Source: Oscheius onirici (lineage: Eukaryota; Nematoda; Chromadorea; Rhabditida; Rhabditidae). Taken from it: a DNA stretch of 64,000 bases. The translations under genes were made by a program, and so were the position numbers. Below the pieces are notes generated by a model, which saw only the letters and a program-made list of their open reading frames with translations, was not told the origin of the DNA and did no database searches. The stretch is from NCBI GenBank assembly GCA_932521025.1, contig OW051468.1, positions 1,860,064-1,924,063 of the forward strand, given 5' to 3'. Positions 1 to 12,048 of this stretch are shown here, piece by piece. Each line of letters opens with the position of its first letter. Position 1 is the stretch's first letter.

Positions 1-166
1 TGTTTTGACCAGTTTTTAACCTAGAAACATAAATATAGTATGAAAAAACCCACGTTTTTGACCCAGGTGGATGTAACAAGACGGTCAGTGTTTTTACTGA
101 TACATTTTCCTGGAATTTGTAGATAGAAATAGACTTTTTTTTTAATACTTCAAAACATTTTTAGTA

Positions 167-1185
167 ACTTACGGATATTTTGTATGAAATGTGGAATAAA
201 TAAATAGAAATATAGAAGGTGCGAAGGGAGAAGGATAAATGATGGAAAACTTTCTTGTTATATTTGAATGCCCGCGCGTATGATTATTAAAAAAAGCTTT
301 ACCCACCATACTGGGAGATCCTTCGTTCGCAGTTGGCTCGACGGCTGCCTGTAAAAGAAGATAAGTTGTGAAAGGGTGGAACTGACGTCCAATACGGAGA
401 TCATAGTGTCCGCTGCTGCACAGAACGAGAGAGCTGTGGCGATAAATGTGGGAGTGCCATAGCCAAGTGAATCCAGAACATGGGAAGCCAGAGCAAAGAT
501 CAGGGACGCGGTGTCCATCACCTAAAGCCTATAAGCTGGAAAAGGTAACTAACCGGCTGTCCCTTGTTACGGCTATGATATGTCAAATAGGAAGCAGCAG
601 AAATGATAGCAACAGCAGAAACACCGGTAACCAAATGTTCGTCTGTCTGATCAAGTCCTCTGGTGGTTCCAGACATAAGAAAAAACTGCTACTAGAGCCT
701 CGCCACAGCCAAACAGACACATTCGAAGAAGAGCATTCCTCCAGCTTGAGCGGTATGGCAATCTATGAAAAGGTAGACAAAAGAACCTTTCATTGTTACA
801 CCTTAGGTTGTCGCTCACTGAATTCGGCAAAGTCTTGCCCAGAATTAAGCAGGCAACAAAAAGCTTTTGAGATTTGTAAGTATAGTGGCGCCAACTAAGC
901 AGGACTGGATGGTTATAGTAGCCTGAAGAGTACCCATGTCGTCTTCATCCAGAAAAACGATGAACGAAATAAAATTAGAGACGAGCTGAGCATTTTTATA
1001 AGACAATTCGGTCAAGATACCAGAAATATACTGACAGCAGTTACCCAGTCGTATCGATAAAAAATATCTTCTTCATTCGGAACGCTCTTCTTTTTGTCCG
1101 GGTCCTCTAACGGCCCATGCCTTTCCATTTTATTAGAGCCGCCTGTTCTTCGATAAACTATGGTCAATTTTTGTCCTTCCGTCAT
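167..1185 (-). CDS. Unrecognised multi-pass membrane protein with ultra-short introns
   Basis: Read on the minus strand, exons 1185-1021, 985-896, 863-802, 762-675, 646-554, 521-387 and 348-(303 or 167) join in one frame through GT-AG introns of 35, 32, 39, 28, 32 and 38 nt. The first six exons give 211 residues: a charged N-terminus of about 45 residues, then about six hydrophobic segments, near residues 47-67, 75-95, 118-135, 138-158, 170-185 and 190-205. The end is unresolved: exon 7 either runs to a TAA at 167-169 or is spliced at 302. The start ATG (1185-1183) lies 10 bases behind an acceptor-like TTCTTCCAG, suggesting trans-splicing. TIPIN ends about 320 bp upstream on the same strand, so the two could share an operon. 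A very weak resemblance of the fourth to sixth segments to Frag1/PGAP2-type proteins was noted, but no family is claimed. Confidence 0.55.
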
Positions 1186-1508
1186 TTTTAAGGCATCTGG
1201 AAGAAGGTTAATAGAGCTTGTTAAGAGCGTACCAGCACAGTTTTCAAGAGCATCACGAGACGATCATTTGAAAATCCGGTTTTCTTCTCTAAGTTCCGAA
1301 ATTCAGGAGGGGCCTGAAGTAGACTGCCCACTGGTCTGGAATAGATGGTGACAAGCCCAGACTGTGCAAAATAATCCACGTTTAACTGTTGAACCTCACA
1401 GTGAATGGCTAAAAACCCCAATCTTTTCCCATTTTTGTCTAATCCCAGATGTCTGATAAAGACCAAAAAGTTGGTGTCAATTTTATAAATTCAATACAAA
1501 CAAACTGA

Positions 1509-2442
1509 TCAATAATCAAAGTCGCCCATCATGTCATCGGCTTCTTCTTCAAACTGGCGGCGAACATCGTCGTCCGGATCGGCCATTTCGGCAAAGTGAT
1601 CTTCTTCCTGGGCCACAGCTATAGCCGGTGACGGAGCCTTTTTCTTGATAAATGGGGAAAAATTGTCGTCGTCGTCACTATCGTCACGACTTGTGATCAC
1701 ACCGATTTGGGACTGAATTGTATGCTTTTTTTATTAAAAAAATAATAAACCTACATTTTCAAACTTCTGGGACATTTTTGAGGCGGCATTGAATAAGATA
1801 TCAAAGTTGGAATCGTCTTCGTTGTTTGCTGTAGTTACGAGGCCGTCGTTTTTCTGGCTGACGTGCTTGTCTTGTCCGTCAAAGTCGAGACTTTCTCCGG
1901 CTCGTAGTCTTCCCATGTAGGCCTGAAAGTACCTTTTTTTTTGCGGAAGTTTTAGCTAAAACTAACTTTAACTCGTGCTGTTTTGCCCAATCGCTCGCAT
2001 CTGGCCAAGATGTCGTCAAACTTCAGCCGCGGGTACATTACATGGCTCCAATTTTCGTATTTCTTCATCATAATGTGCAAATTTGCGTAGGGGTCCAGCT
2101 TTTTGTCGTATTTCCAAGTTTTGAACGTGTCCACAAGGGCTGAAATTCCCTAAAAGATGGGTTAATTCGAGAAAGAGAACGTGCCTTTTCTCCAGTAAGA
2201 GTCGCCTCATTCAATTTGGGCTGTGGATTTCGGACTATTCGCTTCCGGGCAACTATCTCACCGCCTTCTAAAGCTTTTTTGAGAAGGGCTTCGTCCGATG
2301 GCACTGAAAATGAAAGAAAATAACGCAATTCCTCAAAACAAACACCTTCTATCGCCTCATCGTCTCCTATCGCCGGCCCGTCGTCGAAATCATAGTTTTC
2401 AAAGAAGTCATTGCGTTCGTCATCACTATCCAGCATCGCCAT
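1509..2442 (-). CDS. TIPIN: TIPIN/Swi3/Csm3-family replication fork protection protein
   Basis: TIPIN pairs with Timeless in the nucleus to stabilise stalled replication forks and support checkpoint signalling. Exons 2442-2346, 2303-2185, 2149-1967, 1922-1755 and 1712-1509 join to 256 residues, within the usual animal size. An acidic N-terminus (about residues 1-40) leads into the Swi3 domain (about 50-135). Marks of the domain are VRNPQPKL, the LTGEKG stretch, the HIMMKKYENWSHVMYPRLKF block and an ERLGK motif. The tail is acidic and disordered-looking. The first ATG lies directly behind a TTTGTTTCAG acceptor, so it was preferred to the in-frame extension upstream. Intron 2 is best read with a GC donor (AAG|gcacgt), which restores the conserved Gly after GEK. 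The family assignment rests on the domain pattern recalled from known members. Confidence 0.85.
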
Positions 2443-3203
2443 TTGCTTCTGAAACAAAAATTCGATGGAAAATATAGAGAAAAGGCAAAGAAATCGTGGG
2501 AAAATTTAGAAGTGAGGGAATTTCAAATTAGCGCTCAAAAGTTACCGTAATTTTAGAGCGGTCGTCGGTTTTTATTTTCGAACGGCTGTTCCAGTTCCTT
2601 GTCATTTTTTACCATTTTCTGTTTTTTTGCCGATTTTTTTCAGGTTTTATCCCTCTGTAAGCTGGAAACGAAAGAAAAGAGCAAAACGTATGCCCCTAAA
2701 TGATGTTCCTTGTTCAAATGTTGCACATAACGTGAGGATACGTAGTCGGACCTATTTTCCAAAGCTAGACTGCATTTTGCTAGTTTTTGGCAAGCTATTC
2801 TGGTTTAAACTGTCTGCTGGAACAGTTCGAACGTCAAAAACATAAAGCGGTCGCGAAAAAATTTTTTTTCTCGTATGACTCATTTCCCATATCTTGTCTA
2901 TCCGAAAAACATTTATGACGGCAATTCTGTTTATTTAATAAATTGCAAGCTGTCCACGTGAAAAATGTTCGCCTTTTTCTGACAACTGACACCAGCTGGT
3001 TGCTGCTCCCTGCCTCATGCGCAAACAGTTGCTTACGTGCCATTGCGACGGGCAAGTAGCCGCTGTTTTCGCTCTGGTGATAATCCGGCCCGGTTTTCAT
3101 ATAATGACCTCCCAACATTGTTGTCTAGTCTCTTATCAAGCTTTCTCTCGTCTTATCATACTGTTTATTCTTTATTGGTCCACTTCTAGGTAATCTGCTA
3201 AGA
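2443..3203. promoter_or_regulatory. Divergent intergenic region between TIPIN and aspartate aminotransferase
   Basis: This 760-bp gap lies between two genes transcribed away from each other, so it should carry both promoters. No TATA box or other named element stands out. Short open frames here show no family resemblance. Confidence 0.4.
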
Positions 3204-5411
3204 ATGAGCGTCCTCTTCAACGTTTTGAAGACTTCCGTCCGTGGAAAGTTCGTTTTCATCAAGCAAATCAAGCCAAAAACCTTTATTTTAGGTCCTGGTG
3301 GACAAATGTGGAGATGGGACCGGCTGATGCGATTCTTGGCGTTACGGAAGCCTTTAAGAAGGACAAGAACCCGAACAAGATGAATCTAGGAGTCGGAGCT
3401 TATCGTGACGACCAGGGCAAGCCTTTCATTCTGCCCTCAGTCCGCTCTGCCGAAGAACAGATCGTCGCAGCTAAAATGGACCACGAATATGCCGGAATTG
3501 CAGGTAATTTCATATACGTTTGATCCAGAAAACTACAAATTTCTCAGGAATTGGCGATTTCACCAAAAAGTCGGCTGCTCTGGCTCTCGGAGAGAGCAGC
3601 GAAGTCATCAAGTCCGGCCGCGTTACGACCATGCAGAGCATTTCCGGCACGGGAGCCCTGAGAATCGGATCCGAGTTCTTGGCCAAGTATCTGAAGAGCA
3701 AGGTTATCTATCAGCCCACGCCGACCTGGGGAAATCACGTACCCATCTTCAAGTGAGTCTGATGGTTTACGAGGTCTTATTGTTAAATCGTTCGGTTAGG
3801 CAGGAGACTATACAGCTCTTTAAAATTTTGTTCATTGCGGAATCTGAAGAGCAAAGTCGTCACACCCGATGTCGAAAATGTTGCTACAGTCAGGCTAGCT
3901 TTGTGAAGAGTATATCGGCCTGATCGACCAGTATTTCTGAATAGACCGTATTGTTTAGTCCTTGCCAGTCATGTGCGAGTTTCAGCGGCTGGAGTCTATT
4001 ATCCAGCTGTAGCGACCACAGTTGATGGTCTGGTGATAATTCACGACAATTTTGGCTTGAAATGCTGCTGAAACACAGCCGCAAGTGCTCCTGTTCGCAT
4101 TTTTATTTTGGTTGCGATCGGTTGACATTTACAAATACATTCTCGGTCAGGCCCACAGAATCCAAAAAATGTCAAGCCTTGTTTTCGGTAAAACTAGCCG
4201 TTTCAGTCAGGTTTACGGCACTTGTCCATGACTAACGTTTGAGGTTCAGTTAATTACATCGAATTATTTGGGTCATTTTGGTTGTTTCACTCTCCGTAAC
4301 GACTAGGCCAAAGGTTCTAGCAAATTGACGGTGCAAACTTACCCTCTTCTTTTCCAGATTCGTTGGAATGGACGTGAAGAACTACCGCTATTACAACAAG
4401 ACTACTTGTGGACTGGATGAGGCCGGAGCCCTTGCTGACATTGCCTCCATCCCGAAAGGATCAGCCATTCTGCTTCACGCCTGTGCTCACAACCCGACTG
4501 GAGTTGATCCCACGGTTAGTTTTTAACGTTCTAAAGCTAAAAATCACCCACTTTAGAAGGAGCAATGGAAGAAGATTTCGGAAATTTGCAAAAAGAACGA
4601 GCTATTCGTCTTCTTCGACATGGCCTATCAGGGCTTTGCCTCAGGAAATGTCGACAATGATGCCTTCGCCCTAAGATATTTCGTCGAACAGGGCCATAAT
4701 GTCTGCTTCACGCAGTCCTATGCCAAGAATATGGGTCTTTACGGTTGGTTTCTTGTCTTTTTTCCGTTTTTTATTTTAAAAAAACTTCAGGAGAGCGAGC
4801 CGGAGCCTTCTCGATGATCTGCGCCGACAAGGAGGAAGCTGAACGCGTCGCCTCCCAGATTAAGATTCTCATCCGGCCAATGTACTCGAACCCGCCGATC
4901 CATGGAGCTCGTATTGTCGACAAAATTTTGAGCGACCCTGCTTTGAAGAAGCAATGGTAAGGGAGCTGTATTGGCTACAGTTTAGACATTTAGACAGCCT
5001 GTTCTAATCCCGTCCGTCTCTAAACCTTTTTTTTAAATTGCTAGGAAATCAAAGTGGGGACCTTTTTCGCTGTTAGAGCGACTTTGATATCTGTTTTCAA
5101 ATCAATTGTTTTCACCAAAAATATCACAAATTTTCAGGCTCGTCGACGTCAAGGGCATGGCCGACCGCATCATTTCTATGCGCAGTCAACTCCAAGACCT
5201 CCTGATAAAGGAGGGCAGCAACAAGGACTGGAGCCACATTACCGACCAGATTGGCATGTTCTGCTACACTGGCATTTCTCCGCCACAAGTCGAACGTCTT
5301 ACCAAGGACTATTCCGTCTATTTGACCAAGGACGGACGTATCAGCGTCGCCGGAATCAGCTCCAAAAATGTCGGATATCTGGCCAATGCCCTCCACAACG
5401 TCACCAAGTAA
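3204..5411 (+). CDS. GOT2: Aspartate aminotransferase, mitochondrial type
   Basis: PLP-dependent transaminase that interconverts aspartate plus 2-oxoglutarate with oxaloacetate plus glutamate; the mitochondrial form serves the malate-aspartate shuttle. Exons 3204-3247, 3292-3503, 3548-3752, 4358-4514, 4557-4743, 4791-4956 and 5138-5411 give 414 residues. The [20 protein letters not shown] start of the mature enzyme follows a short basic N-terminus with few acidic residues, as in a mitochondrial targeting peptide. Seen further on are [36 protein letters not shown] and the PLP-lysine loop [11 protein letters not shown], whose Lys should bind the cofactor. The C-terminal [20 protein letters not shown] completes the fold. 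Intron 3 (3753-4357, 605 bp) is long and has no obvious element. Matches to animal GOT2 run along the whole protein, so the call is firm. Confidence 0.95.
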
Positions 5412-7612
5412 TTTCCTTCCGACTTCTGTAAAATTCCTCAAACATTTGTGTATCCCTCCCATTGCCAATTTGTTTTATTTTCACCTAATTTTATAGCCAA
5501 TTTGGGATTTTTACGCTATGTTATAATCTAGAACGTTAAAATCTAACAGTTTAGTACCGGTGTCGAGATGTTCATATAAGTTAAATTAAATTATTACTGT
5601 GTGAAAATGAACGAGAGAGAGAGAGTAATAGGTTTCAGCGGTGACTGTATCAATTCCTGATGACTTTTGTGCGCCCTGGGTTTTGAAATATTGCCGCTGA
5701 ATTGTGGACCTTTTCTAGGGCGGAGTCATTTTGTTCGATTCTGCCGATTTAGTATGGGCTGTTCAAAGAGCGCAGAACCTCGATTAGAAGCACCCCCTCT
5801 TCGAAACGTACGCATTTGCGTACGTATTTCTTTTTGTTTGAAGCTCCTTTTTCAACCTTTGTTACTGTTCTTGGCGGACAGCACCGATACCTACATACAC
5901 AATTTATGCTGAACGGTTGGCACTTCTTGAAATTGAATTGTTACCGTCGAAATCCCTGGAACATTCCACCACTTTCAGCTCACGTGTAATGTCCTTTCAG
6001 AAATTCCTCTTCACCTATCATAATTGTCCTTCCGCAGTGTTCTAGTGTCCCTTTCAATCTTCATTTATTGCCTTGTTCCTATCTCCCTGACTGTGTGTGC
6101 CGAAAACTCTCATCAAATCGTTTCTCCGTCATAATGTATTATTTTCCTTGCCATTTTCTTTCTGGCCCACTTTTATGATTTCTCCAAGGCAGCCTCAGCA
6201 GCACTGGCTCACAAATTTGTCTGTTTTTGCAAAAATGTTCGTCTTTGACTCCTTTCGCCGTTCCGAGCACCTTGAACCTATTCGAACCATGATTGTTTGA
6301 CCCCAAAGCCTTGTGCGGTATTTCTGCAATAAACCAAGCAGATAGACGGAGATACATTAGGCACTTTTTATCCGGGTTTGTTCGATGTTTGACCTCGCTT
6401 ACAACTTCAATCGCTATAAAATCTATAAAGATTCGTCATTTCCCCTGATCTCTTCGCTTCAGAGAGACGATCGGGAGTGCGTGCTAGGACCAATTCCTTC
6501 GTTCTCTTTGTCCTTTTGCACTTTGCTTCATCCAGATCATATCCTCCGGTTGTTGTCGTTCATATGATCCTGGACGTCGCATTTCCAGCGAATTTCTGCC
6601 CCCATAATTTTCTGTTTTTGACTGAGCGCGAAATCGATTTCGACTCGGTCATAAGACTTCTCTCTCTCGCTCGCGCGCTCACGAAACAAACAACTAGCTT
6701 GAGACTATGGAAGAAATTCGTGTTTCTTATATTTTCCCGTTTTTAGTCAAAGAAAATGAGAAAAATTGATCAATTGACGGTCGATAAATGGCTTGTAACG
6801 TTGCTCTCAGTTTGTACTTACTTGTCTGTGTTTTTTCACCTGTTGTTTCCCTCGAAATTTTTTAAATTTACATGTCCCTGAATGTTTTCCCAATTATTTT
6901 GTTTCTCAGTTCGTCCAATTTTCTTGACCATGAATAATGAGCAGTTTTGTTTTACAGGCGAATGTTTTCCTTATTGTTTTGTTCCAATTTATGCACATTT
7001 TTTATGACAAGTCGCATATTTTTGTGTAAAACAGGCAAGGAAAGTTTCAGGCTGTTTGGACCTGGAAATTTCTCTCATTTCGATCAAACTTCCTCCAGAT
7101 TTCCCTCTCAGAAAGTGTTAAGCTTTGTTTACATTCTCTGCTTGTGTGATTCACTTCCCAGCCCGGAAAACGATCATGGTTCTCCGTGTTCTGATATAGG
7201 AGTCGTTTTCTGCTGACTCTGAAACCGTCGGCAGCTTATTCCCCCATTCTCGTAGATTTTTAGACAAAGATTAGAGAAGGTTGAAAGTTTGATGGTCGGT
7301 CAGAATATACTTCCTCCGGCGTTTGTTCTTTGAAAACCGCAGAAATCCTATCTTTCAACATATTTTGCTGTTTCTGGCATACGGTGAAAATTTCACAATC
7401 CTGGCCCTTTGTCGTCAATTTCTAAGAGTCATTCAGATTTCACCCTTTCTTTCTAAAATTGACAAATTCCCCTATTTCTCACTATGTTTCCGTGCTAAAT
7501 TTCAAGCCAAAACGCCTTCTTTCTTCCGTGTTTTCACCTTTCCGTCTTTTTCTTTGATTTCACTCTTTTCCACTCCGAAAATCCATAAATTGAGACATTT
7601 TCAGATCTTAGA
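5412..7612. other. Intergenic stretch between GOT2 and Ariadne-1
   Basis: About 2.2 kb without a supportable gene. It begins with the GOT2 3' UTR, holds a short GA tract near 5611-5625, and becomes T-rich toward the Ariadne-1 start. Open frames in it lack any recognisable protein features. An acceptor-like ACATTTTCAG ends at 7604, eight bases before the Ariadne-1 ATG, and is a likely trans-splice site. Confidence 0.5.
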
Positions 7613-10600
7613 ATGGCCGAATATGAAGACGACTACAGTGGCAGCGAGATTGCGTCAGATGAAGACGAGGACATGGTAAGCAGCTTTTTTATTTGTTTTC
7701 TTTTAATATTTATTAATTGTACGAGAGCTTGCAAATTAAAAAAGCTTCGTTAAAGAAAGCTATAAAAGTTAAAAATAGAGTTGCTACAAGTTGTTTTTAA
7801 CAAAACTTTAAAAAAAAAACTCACTAAACGTTGTCACTTTGGCTGATTGCTAGCTAGCCGAAACAGCGTCTCTCCGAAAATGAATCGCGATGCTGCTATG
7901 TCTTCTGAGCCCATGACAGCCACAGACGGAAGCTCCCTAAATTCGACCTACGACAGCGTCGCCCAGTCTACTGACTGCGACTCGAGCTACAATCAGCAGG
8001 TTGCCACTATTTTGTCCAATTTTTATATTCTGAATTGTCTACGAGGTTACCTTTGAGCGGTTTTTTTCTCTCTAGAGTCTTCTGAGTTGTAGGGTGGATC
8101 TGCTGTAGTTTTTTTGGGACGTTGCCACATTTACGTTTACCTTTTTGGTACCCTTTTTCTGATGGAAGGTAGAAAGATAGGAGAGTACTTCCTGAACTAT
8201 TGCAATGCTAGTTGAACGAGAATTGGTTGGTTGAGTAGAAAGTTATAGAAAAGATGGTTACTTCGGTAGAATTTGTTAGAACTTCAGGTTACTGGACCAA
8301 TCTGCTGTGAAATTCTAGCTTGACTTCATATTCCATGATCATCTTTGTCGTCGTCAAAGTTTCCAATTGCCAGATAACTTTCTTTTATCTCGTTTAAAAG
8401 CTGGTATTTAACCGCTTTAGGAGATTAGTCGCTGGGAAACACAAGATTAAATCCTCGTAATTGCCTCGTTCTGGTAGTTGAGAAAATTCAGTGTTTACAG
8501 CCTTGGAAGTTTGGCTTCCAAAACTGAAATAAGCTAAAAACGACAAAACTAGTCTCCAGAATTGTATTTCATTCTTTTTATCAAGCATTTTTTGCAGGTA
8601 GTGAGCGAAGATGACGGCATCGAGATGGAGGACCAGGCTGAGACGTCGAACACGACAGATCCGGCTGCCAAAGACAGAAAAGTGATGACGGTGGATCAGC
8701 TGAACAACGACATGGAACAGATGATCGACGAGGTGGCCCGGATTCTTCTCATATCCAAAGGAATGTGCCGCATCCTGCTGAACAAGTTCAACTGGAACAA
8801 GGAGAGCCTCTTGGAAAGATACTACGAGAATCCGGACACGGAAGCATTCCTGAAGCAGTGCCAAGTAATTCCGGAGGTCATCGTGCCGCTGCCGAAAGAC
8901 ACGACCGGCGAATGTCCCGTCTGCTGCAATATTGTCCCGCTGGACGGACTGCCATGCCATCATTGGGTCTGCGGCAAGTGCTGGGAGAGCTATCTCAAGA
9001 CCAAGGTATGTTAATTTTTGGTCAGTTTTTGAAAAAATAAGGAAACATTTATTGACCGAAATTATGTTTGTTTTGATTGGCCAAAAAATTAACTTTTGAT
9101 GAAGGAGGCAAATTATACAGTTCTTAAGGAATTTTGTTGCTTTGTTCGTACTGAAAAGGTAACAGATCAGACAGTTAGACATCTAGTACGTTGTGACTAC
9201 AGACAAGACATCCAAGACGTTACAGGCCACAGGACAATGTTGTTGCCACGGACAAGGCGATTAGACAGCCTATTTCATTCGATTAGCGCTGAAACGAGCC
9301 CTTAGGTCTAAACTTGAAGAGCGCTGAAAACGCGCCTCATTTATTTAGAATGAGCCCAAATTCAGCGTTATCGCTACGGTGGCCGAGCGGTCGAAGGCGT
9401 CGGACTTATGATCCGATGGTACGAAAGTACCCGCGCGGGTTCGAATCCCGTCCGTTGCAAATCTTTTTGCCTTTTTTTGAAATTGTTAGAGAAGCCAGTC
9501 TGAACCTTTTTGTTATGAGAAATTCAAAAATTGCCTAGTTTAGGTTGTAACTTCTTGTTCAAAACGTGCATTTAATTCATTTTTCTTCCAGATCGTACAC
9601 GACGGAACGGCCGACATCCAATGCATCACACAGGGCTGTGCTCTACTGATAGAAGACGAAAAGGTGATGCAGTACGTGAGGGCAAAGGACGTCAAGGATA
9701 CGTATCATCGTCTCGTCACCAACAGCTTTGTCGAATCGAATAGACTGACAAAATGGTGTCCCGGAACCAACTGTGGCAAGGCTGTAAAGGTGTTTTGTAA
9801 TTTTTAGCCAAAAAATATATTTGGAAAATAGGTGAAGCAGGCTGAAGATCGAGCTGTTCTCTGCACCTGCGGCATGAAATTCTGCTTCCGCTGCGCCCAG
9901 GAATGGCACGAGCCGGTCAATTGTCGTCTCCTGAAGCTCTGGATCAAAAAGTGTTCCGACGACTCGGAGACGAGTAACTGGATCAATGCCAATACGAAAG
10001 AATGCCCCAAGTGTCATGTGACGATCGAGAAGGACGGCGGATGCAATCATGTCACCTGTAAGTTGGCTCTCTTTCCTTAGAAATGTACTAAAACAGCCAA
10101 CATCACTGAAATAACTCATTACGAAGCCACTGTTTTGGCTGGAAAAGTGGCAGAAAAAAATAACACGACGACGTTATTATCACTCCCTATTTTCAGGCAA
10201 AAACTCTGCGTGCAAGGCAGAATTCTGCTGGATGTGTCTGGGAGCTTGGGAGCCGCACGGCAGCGCCTGGTACAACTGTAACCGTTTCGACGACTCGAAT
10301 GCCAAGAAGGCTCGTGACGCTCAAGAGAAGTCTCGCGCTGCCCTTCAGCGTTATCTGCACTACTACAATCGCTACATCAACCATCAGCAGAGCATGAAAC
10401 TGGAGAGTAAGCTGAAGTCGACCGTCAAGTCAAAAATGGAGGTTATGCAGCAGCATTCCATGTCCTGGATCGAGGTAGGTCTTTCTGGACATTTTAAGGG
10501 CTAACAGCGAGCTAAAATATGCTTATTCTGACCGTATTTTGAAAACACTCCATTTTCCAGGTCCAATTCCTGAGCAAAGCTGTCGAAGTGCTGACGGATT

Positions 10601-11243
10601 GTCGCCGGACGTTGATGTACACGTACGCCTTTGCCTACTACCTGGAGCGCGACAATCAGGCCTACATCTTTGAGGACAATCAAAAGGATCTGGAGATGGC
10701 CACCGAGAAGCTGTCGGAATATCTCGAGCGTGATCTGGAGCTGGAGAATCTGTCCACGCCGGCGCAGAGAATGACCTTGGTACGTTTCTTTGATTATTTT
10801 CATTCCCTGGCGAGAGGACTAGTACAAGGTAGATTTTGAGTAAAGTCTATGAGCATCGTAACGTTGCCATATCATCTATGTACCTCAAGAAGGAAACCAA
10901 GTTTGTTTGCCGGCACTTAATGTGTTTTTGGTCAAGCGAGCGCCGTTTGCAGTTTTCCCGACTGCTATCGCGCAATTTCAGTTCACCTTTGTACCACGGA
11001 AAGCAAAAAGTTACCTTTTGATCAAGACAAATGCACATTTCGCTCTGTAGGACTAAGTCTATAACACTCTTGTTCTTGAAAAAAAGCATGAAATTTACTT
11101 TTTTACGACTTGTTCTAACCAAATTCCATTTTCAGAAGCAGTGCGTCCAGGATCTCTACCGCTACGTGGATCAGCGACGGGTCATTCTGCTCAAGCACTG
11201 TCAAGAAGGCTACGACAAGGAGACGTGGCAGTTCACCATGTAG
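7613..11243 (+). CDS. ARIH1 (ari-1): Ariadne-1, RBR-type E3 ubiquitin ligase
   Basis: RING-between-RING ligase that takes ubiquitin from E2 onto its own cysteine before passing it to substrate. Exons 7613-7675, 8598-9005, 9592-9789, 9832-10057, 10197-10474, 10561-10779 and 11136-11243 give 499 residues. An acidic N-terminus precedes the UBA-like region ([20 protein letters not shown]). RING1 starts at ECPVCCNIV. The in-between-RING region contains [24 protein letters not shown]2 holds [20 protein letters not shown], where the Cys in GGCNH is the expected catalytic residue by analogy with human ARIH1. The Ariadne domain follows and keeps the FE pair (YIFEDNQ) linked to autoinhibition. AATAAA lies at 11271. 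Intron 9006-9591 carries a nev-tRNA on the same strand. An extra coding-like exon at about 7850-8001 may be an alternative first exon. Confidence 0.95.
7849..8001 (+). CDS. Possible alternative first exon of Ariadne-1
   Basis: An open segment (first ATG at 7880) ends at CAGCAG followed by GT and would splice in phase 0 to the exon at 8598. It encodes a Ser/Thr/Asp-rich stretch much like known Ariadne N-termini. It cannot be an internal exon after 7613-7675: that exon ends in phase 0, and every AG acceptor here enters in phase 1 or 2. A separate start, or a spurious open frame in the intron, are the two readings. Confidence 0.35.
9275..9475 (+). repeat. Duplicated tRNA-bearing segment, copy A
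   Basis: The nev-tRNA and about 100 bp upstream match the inverse of 15895-16105. Shared flank motifs include GATTAGCGCTGAAACGAGCC and GGTCTAAACTTGAAGAGCGC. Sequence similarity fades outside. Confidence 0.75.
9373..9459 (+). tRNA. nev-tRNA-Ile(UAU), copy 1 (class II, in Ariadne-1 intron)
   Basis: An 87-nt tRNA with Leu-like D arm (A box TGGCCGAGCGG), anticodon stem TCGGA/TCCGA, loop CTTATGA giving anticodon UAU, a long variable arm with stem GGTAC/GTACC around GAAA, and B box GGTTCGAATCC. Ile tRNAs are normally class I, and a class II tRNA with UAU is the nematode-specific nev-tRNA type. The acceptor stem has one T-T mismatch (position 3 with 70). A T run (CTTTTT) follows as Pol III terminator. 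Confidence 0.85.
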
Positions 11244-11938
11244 AGAGAAGAATCTCTTCGACTTCGTCACAATAAAGAACTAAAAAATCAACTCGGGCTC
11301 TCTTCCCCCATCCCTCTAGTCATGAAATCAAAAGAAATGTGTGTAAAAAAGGTGTTTTGTATAAAACGACATAATAATTGTCTCTCCCATCTGAATCTAG
11401 TTTTATAATTGTGTATACCTCTCCCATCCCTCTCGGTTGCGTTTTGTACTGGTTCTCTTGTCAACACACTATTTTGTTCCTCCTCCCAGAAAATTGTATG
11501 AGTCTCTCTTAGCAATAAGCCCCTTTGGATGTTATGACAGTTGGAACTCTCTCTCTCTCGTTGTTATTCTCTAATCTCATTATTTTTCCAAGGTTACTGC
11601 GTGTGTAAATAATTGAAGCGTGTACTGAAGAAGTGGCGCTGTTAGTGAATGAATTTCGAGAATTCTTCAAGATTTTTGGGGGACCGGTTTCGAGGCAAGA
11701 ATAAGAAGGGAGTGCATACAAATCAGATGTGCGGGATTGGTAAAAAATATCCCGCAGGACGGGATCTCGAGTTCACATCGCTGATAGAAATGCAAAGAAG
11801 CATCGGAAATCTTCCGCAGCAGTGCTGTTTAGAGGTCAAAGATGAGTTGGAATCGGCCGATTCTAACAGACACCCTTTAGATTTTTTGCACCAATCCCTT
11901 CTCAAACAACAGAAAAAAAGAAGTTACGTGGTCATACG

Positions 11939-11944
11939 TTTATT
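11939..11944 (-). terminator. Polyadenylation signal AATAAA after histone H2A
   Basis: AATAAA on the minus strand, about 22 nt beyond the stem-loop. It suggests that this H2A message can also end by ordinary polyadenylation. Confidence 0.5.
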
Positions 11945-11965
11945 TGTTGTGAAAGAGGCAGCCAG

Positions 11966-11981
11966 CGCCCTGATGAGGGCG
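11966..11981 (-). promoter_or_regulatory. Histone 3' stem-loop-like hairpin of the H2A gene
   Basis: On the minus strand, 68 nt after the H2A stop codon, CGCCCT-CATC-AGGGCG forms a six-pair stem with a four-base loop, the geometry bound by SLBP in histone mRNAs. The outer pair is C-G instead of the usual G-C and the loop differs from the common UUUC, so function is unproven. AACC precedes it, as in known sites. Confidence 0.55.
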
Positions 11982-12048
11982 GTTTGGTTTTTTCGGGTGA
12001 AAACATATCAAAATATACACCGAAAATGGAGAAGAGGAAACTTGAGCT

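Larger units (their letters stand above)
11244..12048. other. Convergent 3' region between Ariadne-1 and H2A
   Basis: Holds the 3' UTRs of two convergent genes: the Ariadne-1 AATAAA at 11271-11276 and the H2A stem-loop and AATAAA near 11940-11981. The open frames here show nothing recognisable. Confidence 0.5.

Noticed and set aside
446-898. 150-residue plus-strand open frame
   Set aside because: It overlaps the minus-strand membrane gene, is low in hydrophobic pattern and has no family resemblance or splice support.
8394-9182. 262-residue minus-strand open frame
   Set aside because: It lies opposite the Ariadne-1 exon at 8598-9005, whose domain match is unambiguous.
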